Shown here in pieces: positions 7,270-14,354 of a DNA stretch of 22,990 bases. The translations under genes were made by a program, and so were the position numbers. The notes below the pieces were generated by a model. It worked only from the letters and a program-made list of their open reading frames with translations, was not told the origin of the DNA and searched no databases. This stretch comes from Actinomycetes bacterium (lineage in GTDB: Bacteria; Actinomycetota; Thermoleophilia; Solirubrobacterales; 70-9), in NCBI GenBank assembly GCA_023436605.1, contig JAEZIQ010000050.1, forward strand, positions 1-22,990, written 5' to 3'. Every line of letters begins with the position of its first letter. The first letter of the stretch is position 1.

Positions 7270-8949
7270 CTAACCCACCATGTCCCTTGCCGCGTTCCCT
7301 GCGGGAATCATCGGGTAGCAGTTCTCCCGCGGGCTCACCCGGACGTCCAGCAGCGCCGGACCATCGTGATCGAGGGTCGCCTGCATCATTTCTTCGAGAT
7401 CGGCGCTGTCCTCGCAGCGGAGCCCGTTGGCCCCGAAAGCCTCGGCCAGCTTGACCCAGTCCGGACTGGGACCGTTTTCGACCCCGCTGTAGCGCTCGGA
7501 CCAGAAGAGTTCCTGCCACTGGCGGACCATGCCCATGAAGCCATTGTTCATGAGGAAAACCTTGACCGGAACATCCTCGTTGACGGCCGTGGCCAGTTCC
7601 TGGATGTTCATGATCAGGCTGCCGTCGCCTGCGATGCAGACCACCTGCTCGTTGGGGCAGGCAACCTTGGCGCCGATCGCGGCCGGGAGGCCGAAGCCCA
7701 TCGTGCCGAGCCCGCCCGAATTGATCCACTTGCGGGGCTGGTTGAAGCCGTAGTACTGGGCGGCCCACATCTGGTGCTGACCGACGTCGGAGGTGATGAT
7801 CGCGTCACCACCGGTGACCTTGTGCATCATCTCGACCATGAACTGCGGCTTGATCTCTCCATCAGCACCCGGTTCGTATGTCAGCGGGTACTCGCCCTGC
7901 CAGGCCTTGATCCGGCTCCACCAGCCGTCGAGACGGGAGGAATCGGTCTGAAGCGCCTGGTATTCGCGGGTCAGCTTCGGCAGGACCAGCTTGACGTCTC
8001 CGACGATCGGAATGTGAGCGGGAACGTTCTTCGAGATCTCGGCCGGATCGATGTCGATGTGGATGAACTTGGCCGAGGGGGCGAATTCGCTGAGCTTGCC
8101 GGTGATCCGGTCGTCAAAGCGGGCCCCGATCGCGATGATCAGGTCGGCCTCGTCCATGGCGTAATTCGCGGTGCGGGTGCCGTGCATGCCCAGCATGCCG
8201 AGCCACTGATCGTTGTCGGCCGGGAAATCGCCCAGGCCCATCAGGGTCGAGGTGACCGGGAAGTTGTCGGAGGCGCAGAGTTCACGCAGTTCGGCCGATG
8301 CGTTGCCGTTGGTGACGCCGCCACCCGAGTAGATGATCGGGCGCCGCGCGTTCGCCATCGCCTTCGCGGCAAGGCGGATCTGCTTCAGGTTGCCTTCGAC
8401 GGTCGGCTTGTAACCGGAAAGGTCGACCGGTTCGGTGCGCTGCTGGTAGTCGATCTCGGCCCGGGCCAGATCCTGCGGGATGTCGATCAGGACCGGACCG
8501 GGACGGCCGCTCGACGCGATGTGAAACGCCTCATGGACGTACTCGGGAATCTGCTCCGGTTCGGTGACCAGCAGTGAGTGCTTGACGATCGGCATCGTGA
8601 TGCCGACGATGTCGGCTTCCTGGAAGCCGTCGGTCCCGATCAGGTCGGTGCGGACCTGACCGGTGATGAAGACGGTCGGAACCGAATCCATCATCGCGTC
8701 GGCAATCGCGGTGACCAGGTTGGTCGCCCCGGGGCCGGAGGTGCCGAAGGCGACCCCGACCCTGCCGGACGCATGGGCGTAACCCTCGGCGGCGTGGCCG
8801 GCGGCCTGTTCATGTCGGGCCTGTACATGCCGCAGATCAGCGTCGACCAACGCGTCATAGGTGGGCAGGTTCGCTCCACCGGGAATGCCGAAGATGTGGT
8901 CGACACCTTCGACTTCGAGGGACTTGAACAATGCATCTGCGGCTCTCAT
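7270..8949 (-). CDS. ilvB: Acetolactate synthase large (catalytic) subunit
   Basis: 559 aa. ThDP- and FAD-dependent condensation of pyruvate with pyruvate or 2-ketobutyrate, the first common step to valine, leucine and isoleucine. Visible: the N-terminal IFGIPGGANLPTYDAL (19-34), the catalytic Glu E47 in RHEQAAGHAAEGYA, SGPGATNLVT (71-80), GTDGFQEADIVGIT (105-118) with the AHAS substrate-channel context, and the ThDP/Mg motif GDGSL (441-445) through NN (468-469). The adjacent ilvN excludes MenD or sulfoacetaldehyde acetyltransferase as better readings. It follows sqdB by only 36 bp; that gap has a TAGGAT -10-like hexamer 10 nt before the ATG, so an own promoter is possible. No leader peptide, T-box or attenuator fits in so short a gap, which sets it apart from many ilv operons. 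Confidence 0.96.
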   Translation of the reverse strand: MRAADALFKSLEVEGVDHIFGIPGGANLPTYDALVDADLRHVQARHEQAAGHAAEGYAHASGRVGVAFGTSGPGATNLVTAIADAMMDSVPTVFITGQVRTDLIGTDGFQEADIVGITMPIVKHSLLVTEPEQIPEYVHEAFHIASSGRPGPVLIDIPQDLARAEIDYQQRTEPVDLSGYKPTVEGNLKQIRLAAKAMANARRPIIYSGGGVTNGNASAELRELCASDNFPVTSTLMGLGDFPADNDQWLGMLGMHGTRTANYAMDEADLIIAIGARFDDRITGKLSEFAPSAKFIHIDIDPAEISKNVPAHIPIVGDVKLVLPKLTREYQALQTDSSRLDGWWSRIKAWQGEYPLTYEPGADGEIKPQFMVEMMHKVTGGDAIITSDVGQHQMWAAQYYGFNQPRKWINSGGLGTMGFGLPAAIGAKVACPNEQVVCIAGDGSLIMNIQELATAVNEDVPVKVFLMNNGFMGMVRQWQELFWSERYSGVENGPSPDWVKLAEAFGANGLRCEDSADLEEMMQATLDHDGPALLDVRVSPRENCYPMIPAGNAARDMVG

Positions 8950-8985
8950 CAGACCTACGATCCTAACGAATAAGAAGAGTGTGGC

Positions 8986-10179
8986 TCAGGCCTTCTGGGC
9001 GGTTGAAAGTGCGCCGCCCTCAAGCTCGCCCGGGTTCCATTTGGTGCGCGGCGTGATTGCGCGCGGAATAACCCGGTCCTTGTGCTGCTCGATGGTCGAA
9101 AGCACCGACCTCACCAGCTCCTCGCCCAGCGGATGGGGTTCGAGGCCGAGATCGAGCAGCTTCTGGTTCTTCGGGTTGTAGTAGTGACTTTCCAGCTCGA
9201 CCCGCGGGTTCGGGTATGTCTCGATTGAGACCTCGTGGCCGACCTCGCCGGCGCAGCGCTGGACCAGCTCGGCCAGTTCCGCCACCGTGAAGTGCTCGGT
9301 GAACTGGTTGAAGACCCGGAACTCGCCCCGATCGGCGGGGTTCAGGGTGGCCAGCTCGACGCAGCGCAGGGTGTCCCGGATGTTGAGGTAGCCGCGGGTC
9401 TGACCGCCGGCACCGTAAACGGTGAGCGGATGCCCGATCACGGCCTGGACGCAGAACCGGTTGAGCACCGTTCCGAAGGTCTCGTCATAGTCGAAGCGGG
9501 TCGCAAGAGCGGGGTCGAGCGCCGTTTCATCAGTCTCGCAGCCGTAGACCACACCCTGGTTCAAATCGGTCGCCCGCAGGCCCCAGACCCGGGTCGCAAA
9601 GTGGATGTTGGTCGAGTCGTGGACCTTGGAGCAGTGGTAGAGCGAGGCCGGCAGCTTCGGAAACGGAAGTGTGTCCTTGCGGCCGTTGTGCTCGATCTCG
9701 ATGAAGCCTTCTTCGATGTCGATGTTGGGCGTGCCGTACTCGCCCATCGTGCCGAGCTTGATCAGGTGGGCGTCCGGCACATGCTCGCGCATCGAGAAGA
9801 GCAGGTTGAGAGTGCCGACCACGTTGGTCTGCTGGGTCTCGACCGCGGTCTGGCGTGAGCGCATCGAGTACGGGGCCGAGGGCTGCTCGCCGTAGTGGAT
9901 CACCGCTTCGGGCAGGAAGCCGGCGACGACGCCGTCGAGGAACTCGCCATCTTCGATGCAGCCGACCCGGGCTTCGATCCGTCGGCCGGAAACCCGTTCC
10001 CAGGCTTCGAGCCTGTCTTCCAGACTCGAAATCGGGATCAGCGAATCTGTCGACTGGTCCATGTGCCAGCGGCGGCGGGCAAAGTTGTCGACGATCAGCA
10101 CATCGTGGCCGCGATCGGAAAACCGCATCGCCGTGGGCCATCCGAGATAGCCGTCACCACCAAGAATCAGAATTCGCAT
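8986..10179 (-). CDS. sqdB: UDP-sulfoquinovose synthase (SqdB/SQD1 family)
   Basis: 397 aa from ATG at 10179. It adds sulfite to UDP-glucose to give UDP-sulfoquinovose, the head-group donor of the sulfolipid SQDG; NAD-dependent SDR-type fold. The sequence closely follows plant SQD1: NAD motif GGDGYLGW (7-14), VIHYGEQPSAPYSM (93-106), KLGTMGEYGTPNIDIEEG (141-158) with catalytic T144, YHCSKVHDS (181-189) with Y181 and K185, and ATDLNQGVVYG; these correspond to T145, Y182 and K186 of SQD1. An upstream in-frame ATG at 10203 has a GGAG 4 nt before it and would add 8 residues; I prefer 10179 because homologues begin with MR(I/V) and a TAATCT hexamer lies 8 nt upstream. The UDP-sulfoquinovose:diacylglycerol glycosyltransferase (sqdX) is not in the window. 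Neighbours are ilvB downstream and, divergently, an envelope glycosyltransferase operon. Confidence 0.93.
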   Translation of the reverse strand: MRILILGGDGYLGWPTAMRFSDRGHDVLIVDNFARRRWHMDQSTDSLIPISSLEDRLEAWERVSGRRIEARVGCIEDGEFLDGVVAGFLPEAVIHYGEQPSAPYSMRSRQTAVETQQTNVVGTLNLLFSMREHVPDAHLIKLGTMGEYGTPNIDIEEGFIEIEHNGRKDTLPFPKLPASLYHCSKVHDSTNIHFATRVWGLRATDLNQGVVYGCETDETALDPALATRFDYDETFGTVLNRFCVQAVIGHPLTVYGAGGQTRGYLNIRDTLRCVELATLNPADRGEFRVFNQFTEHFTVAELAELVQRCAGEVGHEVSIETYPNPRVELESHYYNPKNQKLLDLGLEPHPLGEELVRSVLSTIEQHKDRVIPRAITPRTKWNPGELEGGALSTAQKA

Positions 10180-10277
10180 AGCGGTCGAGATTACCGGAAC
10201 CATCGGGCTCCGGCCCCATGGTCAATGCCCGGAAAAACCCGGCACTGAGTCCCGACCGGGCTCTAGGATTACCGAAA
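10180..10277. promoter_or_regulatory. Divergent promoter region sqdB / GT-C operon
   Basis: Between the two start codons, the minus strand carries TAATCT (10193-10188) 8 nt before the sqdB ATG and the plus strand TAGGAT (10264-10269) 8 nt before the GT-C GTG. Both fit TANNNT and would place transcription starts at or next to the start codons. I see no convincing -35 on either side. Two alternative upstream starts (10203 minus, 10218 plus) fall inside this stretch. Confidence 0.4.
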
Positions 10278-11645
10278 GTGCGACTGCTGACCCTCGTTCT
10301 CATAGTCGTTGCCGGTCTGGCACTGAGAATGGATGCCGCGTGGCAGGGTGCGCCGGAGAACCTTCCCGACTCGGCCGCGTACGAACGGATCGCCCGCGGA
10401 CTCCATGAGGACGGGACTTTTGCCCAGAAGGGCCCGGGCACCCCCGCCCACGCCCAGCAGGCCTCCAATTACAGCCCCGGACTGCCACTTGCTGTCGCCG
10501 GAGTGTTCGAACTGGCCGGCGACGATGACGTGAGACTGGCCCGGATGCTCCTCGCCCTGGTTGGTGCCCTGGCGATCCCGCTCGCCTGGGTGCTCGCCCG
10601 GCGCCTGGCACCGCCGGAGGATCCGGGGGTTGCGGGCGTCCTCGCGGCGGCGATCGTTGCCTTCTATCCCTGCCTGATCACCGACGCCGGGATGCTGCTG
10701 ACCGAAGCCCTGGCCGGGACTCTGGTGATCGGAGCTCTGCTGACCATGCTGAGGGCCCGGGACCGGTTGGGCGACCCTGGGCGTACCTTCCTATCCCGGG
10801 GACTTGACTGGATTGTCCCCGGCCTGTTGCTCGGGATGTGCGCCATGGTCCGGCCTGAGTACCTGCTTGTTTCGGCCCTGGTGATCGCGGCGATGGTCGG
10901 GATCAGCCGTGACCTGGGGATGCGGCGGGTCCTGACCGGGGCCATGTTCATGCTGGGCGCGATCCTGCTGGTCATTGCTCCCTGGACGACCCGCAACCTC
11001 GATGATTCCGGGCGGCTGGTGCCCCTCTCCACCGGGGGTGGCCAGACGCTTTTCACCGGGAGCTATCTCGCCTCGGCCGGGGATCCGCTCGAGGTGATGC
11101 CCGACGTGCTCAGACAGAATCCCGTGCTGGCCGGGCGTATCGCGGTCGAAAACGCGCGGAGCGGCGAGGGCCGGGAATCGATCACCCCCGAACGAGTGCT
11201 GGGCCTGCTCGCCTCCTCCCGGATGCCGGGAGTACCGACCGACGTGGCGTTGGCCAGGATGGGCCGGGAGAACTACCTCGACGCGTTGAGGGACGACCCG
11301 ATCGGTCTTTCCGGCTACCTGGCCGGCAAGTCGGCCCGGATCTGGTGGCGCGGCCGAACCGACCTGACCGGCTCTCCGGCCGGTCGCGCTTTACACATGG
11401 TTCTGATCGCGGCCGCGCTGGCCGGGCTGCTTCTGCTCGGGTTCAGACGTCGCCCGGAGTTCTGGCTGATCCTCGCCCTGGCCGTCGGAGTGACGGCGAT
11501 CGGAGCGATCTTCGTCGCTTCCCCACGCCGAACCCTCGCCCTCTGGCCGGTGATCGCCTGCCTTTCCGGATTGGGATTCTCACTCGCTTTCCGTCTTGCG
11601 AAGGATGCCGTGGCAAGCCGATTGAAGCCGGTTCCCATAGCCTGA
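10278..11645 (+). CDS. GT-C family membrane glycosyltransferase (ArnT/PMT-like), copy 1
   Basis: 455 aa from GTG at 10278; an ATG at 10218 would add 20 hydrophilic residues without a ribosome-binding site. About ten or eleven hydrophobic segments follow (LLTLVLIVVAGLAL at the start; LARMLLALVGALAIPLAWVL; LAAAIVAFYPCLI; WIVPGLLLGMCAMV; MLGAILLVIAPW; and three near the C-terminus). The first periplasmic loop has an acidic motif with D31 in PDSAAYERIARGL, where GT-C enzymes keep their catalytic Asp. GT-C enzymes of this type transfer a sugar from a polyprenyl-phosphate carrier to a protein, lipid or glycan outside the membrane; the substrate here is unknown. It is clearly paralogous to the next gene (shared VP-STG-G--LFTG, DP-G--G and PRR motifs). 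It starts 98 bp from sqdB in the opposite direction and leads a three-gene operon. Confidence 0.82.
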   Translation: MRLLTLVLIVVAGLALRMDAAWQGAPENLPDSAAYERIARGLHEDGTFAQKGPGTPAHAQQASNYSPGLPLAVAGVFELAGDDDVRLARMLLALVGALAIPLAWVLARRLAPPEDPGVAGVLAAAIVAFYPCLITDAGMLLTEALAGTLVIGALLTMLRARDRLGDPGRTFLSRGLDWIVPGLLLGMCAMVRPEYLLVSALVIAAMVGISRDLGMRRVLTGAMFMLGAILLVIAPWTTRNLDDSGRLVPLSTGGGQTLFTGSYLASAGDPLEVMPDVLRQNPVLAGRIAVENARSGEGRESITPERVLGLLASSRMPGVPTDVALARMGRENYLDALRDDPIGLSGYLAGKSARIWWRGRTDLTGSPAGRALHMVLIAAALAGLLLLGFRRRPEFWLILALAVGVTAIGAIFVASPRRTLALWPVIACLSGLGFSLAFRLAKDAVASRLKPVPIA

Positions 11646-11654
11646 CCGGCCCGG

Positions 11655-13148
11655 ATGCCGCTGCTCAAGGACTACCTGACCCGTTACGGACGCGGGGCGT
11701 TGATCGCCCTTGCGGTGATCGTGTGTGCCGGTTTCCTGGTCCGGGCCTGGGTCGTGGTCAACCCTCTTGAGGAACCCGGCGATGACGCCCTCGCCTACCG
11801 CGCCCTGGCCGAGGCGCTCTACGTCGACGGCACGTTCGGGTATCAGGAGGGCGGCTCAGGTCCCGTGTTCAAGACGCCGAGCGACTGGTCGCCCGGCGCT
11901 CCCCTGGTCTACGCCGCTTCCTACTACCTGACCGGAGGAGTTCGCGACGGCGTAGCCCGCGGCGTCGAGGCTCTCTTCGGCACCGCCGCGATCCTGCTCG
12001 CCTTCCTGCTCACCGCCCGGCTGCTCGGCCCTCCCGGCCACCCAAATTCACCGAGATCCAGAAAGTCGCCGCATGGAACTGAGAATCCGGATCTCACTGA
12101 GATCCGGCCCGGGTGGCGGGGGTCGTTTGCGCCACTGACTGCCGCGGCGCTCGTCGCCTTCTATCCGCCCTTCATCCATTCGACCGGGGCGCTGATGAGC
12201 GAACCGCCGGCGATCTTCATGCTGCCCGCCTCGGTCCTCGCGTTTCTCTGGGCGGACCGGCGCCTCCGAACCGAAGGCGACTCGAGCTGGTCCCGAATCT
12301 GGCCCTGGCTGATCCCCGGCCTCGGCTTCGGGCTGACCGCGCTGATCCGGCCCGAGTACCTGACGGTCTGCGCTGCCTTCACCCTCTTCCTGCTGATCCG
12401 GGCCTGGCTGAAATCGGGACCGAATCTGGCTTTGGCTTCGTCGGTCCTCTTTGTCGCCGCAGCGCTGGTGCCGATCGTTCCCTGGACCATCCACAACTAC
12501 CACGAACTCGACCGCGTGGTGCCGGTCTCGACCGGCAGCGGCAAGGCTCTCTTCACGGGCACCTACTACCCCGGTGACGGCGAGTACCAGCAAGTCAAGG
12601 CGGAACTTCTCTATGAGCAGACCGGCGAGCGGCTCGACCCTGGTTCAAGGGAGCTTGAGGAGGTCGATCCGGTGCCGCTCTTCGATCGGGTTGCCGAGGA
12701 GTACAAGGAAGAGAACAACCTCCCGGACCTCAACCGGGATGCTGCCCTGGGCCGGCTTGGCAAAGAGAACTTCGAGAAGTACTTCAAGGAGGATCCGGTC
12801 GGTTATGTCGGCATGACCTTCCGCAAGGTCGGACGCATGTGGGGTTCAGGAATCGGCGAGGCGCTGTCTTCCCCGGTCGGCCGGGCGATCCAGATTCTGC
12901 TGGTCCTGGCCGGGTTGGCCGGGTTGGCACTGCTGGCCTGGCGGCGTCGCTGGGAGGCGATCGCGGTTGGCCTGCCGATTGCCACGGTCACTGCAGTTGC
13001 GGCACTGACACTCGCTCCGCCGCGCCGAAATGAGATCCTGATGATGCTCGTCCTGCCTCTGGCGGCGGTCGCGCTCGACGCCCTGGTCAACCGGGAGTCG
13101 AAGGACGCCGGAACCGAAACCTCACCGACCGCCTCCCCGAACCCATGA
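11655..13148 (+). CDS. GT-C family membrane glycosyltransferase, copy 2, with in-frame insertion
   Basis: 497 aa; starts 9 bp after copy 1 and ends in an ATGA overlap with the GT2 gene. Same architecture as copy 1: N-terminal TM (ALIALAVIVCAGFLVRAW), acidic loop motif E40-P-G-D43-D44 before ALAYRALAEAL, several TM segments, a periplasmic stretch with VPVSTGSGKALFTGTYY, and C-terminal TMs ending in APPRRNEILMMLVLPLAAVALDAL. It probably uses a polyprenyl-phosphate sugar as donor. Relative to copy 1 it carries about 25 extra residues (131-155: a hydrophilic, Pro/Ser/Arg-rich stretch) between two TM segments; the DNA there is palindrome-rich, lower in GC and uses AGA codons, unlike the rest. A second difference is a longer acidic/charged region around 340-375 (EEVDPVPLFDRVAEEYKEE). 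Confidence 0.82.
   Translation: MPLLKDYLTRYGRGALIALAVIVCAGFLVRAWVVVNPLEEPGDDALAYRALAEALYVDGTFGYQEGGSGPVFKTPSDWSPGAPLVYAASYYLTGGVRDGVARGVEALFGTAAILLAFLLTARLLGPPGHPNSPRSRKSPHGTENPDLTEIRPGWRGSFAPLTAAALVAFYPPFIHSTGALMSEPPAIFMLPASVLAFLWADRRLRTEGDSSWSRIWPWLIPGLGFGLTALIRPEYLTVCAAFTLFLLIRAWLKSGPNLALASSVLFVAAALVPIVPWTIHNYHELDRVVPVSTGSGKALFTGTYYPGDGEYQQVKAELLYEQTGERLDPGSRELEEVDPVPLFDRVAEEYKEENNLPDLNRDAALGRLGKENFEKYFKEDPVGYVGMTFRKVGRMWGSGIGEALSSPVGRAIQILLVLAGLAGLALLAWRRRWEAIAVGLPIATVTAVAALTLAPPRRNEILMMLVLPLAAVALDALVNRESKDAGTETSPTASPNP
12037..12117. repeat. Palindrome-rich insertion within the GT-C copy 2 gene
   Basis: An 81-bp stretch bracketed by GCCACCC (12037-12043) and GGGTGGC (12111-12117). Inside is a perfect inverted repeat, CCGGATCTCA and TGAGATCCGG with a 1-nt centre (12087-12107), plus two further similar words, CCGAGATCCAG (12051-12061) and ACTGAGAATCCGG (12078-12090). 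It matches the place where the paralogous protein lacks about 25 residues and keeps the frame. It resembles a small REP/MITE-like palindromic element, but no other copy is seen in this window. Confidence 0.5.
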
Positions 13149-14209
13149 TCTTCGCCTCGATATTCCCCGCCCAGCTCACGGCCCTGCGCGCCACCGGTCT
13201 GGTGATCGCCGTTCTGATCATCGCTTTCGCGATCGTCCGGCGCCGCGAACTGCGAAACGCCGACGTGATCCTCTTGCTTCTGGCTGGTCTGGGACTGGCG
13301 ATCGTCTCCGGCACCGAGATAACCGACCGGCTCCTTTCCGCCCTTTCCTTCAACCGGGGCAACGGCGGCCGGATCCTGGGTCTCGCCGTAATCGCGATCT
13401 TCATCCTCTTCCTGATGGCCCTCCGGGCCCTCTCGGTCGGCGCCCGCAACGCCCGCCAGCTCTCCGCCGTCCTCGAAGGAATCTCCTCCGAGCAGTTCCG
13501 GGTCAGCGAGCATCGCAAGAAGTTCCAGGGCAGGGTCGCGATCGTCATCCCCGCCTACAACGAGGCCGACAACATCGGGTACGTGCTCGACCAGATCCCG
13601 GCCGAGGTCTGCGGCCTGCCGACTGCCACCCTGGTCGTCGACGACGGTTCCCGTGACGGCACCGAGGAAGTCGCGGCCGCCCATGGCGCCGTGGTCGCCC
13701 GGCATGTCGTGAACCGCGGCGGTGGTGCCGCGCTCCGCACCGGCTACCGGCTGATGGTCGACTCGGACGCGGCGATCGTCGTCACCCTCGACGCCGACGG
13801 ACAGCACCTGCCGGCCGAGATGCCGAACCTGGTGCAGCCAGTCCTCGACGGCAAGGCCGACGTCGCCCACGGTTCCCGTGTACTCGGCCACGCCGAGGAG
13901 AACCACTTCGCCCGCGAGCTCGGCATCGTCTTTTTCAACCGCCTCGTCTCGTTCATCACCCGCACCCATGTCACCGACTGTTCGAACGGGTACCGTGCGG
14001 TCCGCACCTCGGTCCTCCCCACCCTCGTGCTCAAGCAGGAGCAGTTCCACACCTCCGAGTTCATGATCGAAGCGATCAAGCGCGGGGTCCCCGCGGTCGA
14101 GGTCCCGGTCACGGTCGAGCAGCGCCTCCACGGCCACTCGAAGAAACCCGCCGTGTTCCGCTACGGCATGGGCTTCGCCAACGCCATCGTTCGCACCTGG
14201 CTTAGATAG
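13145..14209 (+). CDS. DUF2304-GT2 fusion, polyprenyl-phosphate glycosyltransferase-like
   Basis: 354 aa; the ATG overlaps the stop of the previous gene by 4 bp (ATGA). Residues 1-120 have three hydrophobic helices (ALRATGLVIAVLIIAFAIV, VILLLLAGLGLAIV, LGLAVIAIFILFLMAL) and match the DUF2304 pattern. Residues 130-354 are a GT2 domain of the dolichol-phosphate-mannose-synthase type: VAIVIPAYNEADNIG (131-145), VVDDGSRDGT (164-173), a donor/metal DADGQH motif (216-221) and DCSNGYRAVR (278-287). By family knowledge it would load a nucleotide sugar onto undecaprenyl/polyprenyl phosphate on the cytoplasmic face. That product is just what the two upstream GT-C enzymes need, so the three genes plausibly form one envelope-glycosylation unit; the sugar is not known. 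Confidence 0.85.
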   Translation: MIFASIFPAQLTALRATGLVIAVLIIAFAIVRRRELRNADVILLLLAGLGLAIVSGTEITDRLLSALSFNRGNGGRILGLAVIAIFILFLMALRALSVGARNARQLSAVLEGISSEQFRVSEHRKKFQGRVAIVIPAYNEADNIGYVLDQIPAEVCGLPTATLVVDDGSRDGTEEVAAAHGAVVARHVVNRGGGAALRTGYRLMVDSDAAIVVTLDADGQHLPAEMPNLVQPVLDGKADVAHGSRVLGHAEENHFARELGIVFFNRLVSFITRTHVTDCSNGYRAVRTSVLPTLVLKQEQFHTSEFMIEAIKRGVPAVEVPVTVEQRLHGHSKKPAVFRYGMGFANAIVRTWLR

Positions 14210-14354
14210 GCAGTCGGCGAGCTCGCCCTCCTCCCGGCTCCCGGTCACGCCGTGGGGCCGGTAGGGGCCACCGGGGATCTCGGTGACGCGATGTGGTTCC
14301 AGGAGAGCACCACCGCGTCACCGACAGCTTCTACTGTCCCGCGAAGCTCGTTGA
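14210..14354. terminator. Convergent gap with strong hairpin (probable bidirectional terminator)
   Basis: 145 bp between the stops of convergent genes. The main element is a hairpin at 14282-14322: GGTGACGCG pairs with CGCGTCACC, and after a 2-nt bulge GTGGT pairs with ACCAC around an 11-nt loop. No T-run follows on either strand, as is common for terminators of GC-rich actinobacteria. A perfect 12-bp palindrome GGCGAGCTCGCC (14216-14227) lies 6 bp after the GT2 stop. No gene seen. Confidence 0.5.

Noticed and set aside
7366..8577. 403-codon plus-strand frame opposite ilvB
   Set aside because: Antisense of conserved ilvB codons, with no ribosome-binding site or known fold.
7270..8949. Reading the ThDP enzyme as MenD or sulfoacetaldehyde acetyltransferase because of menF and sqdB nearby
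   Set aside because: The adjacent ACT-domain IlvN and the AHAS-type GTDGFQEADIVGIT segment identify it as acetolactate synthase.
12803..14248. 481-codon minus-strand open frame opposite the GT2 gene
   Set aside because: It is antisense to a clear DUF2304-GT2 protein, is acidic and low-complexity (Asp/Gly/Glu/Arg), and has no recognisable motif; a GC-rich shadow frame.
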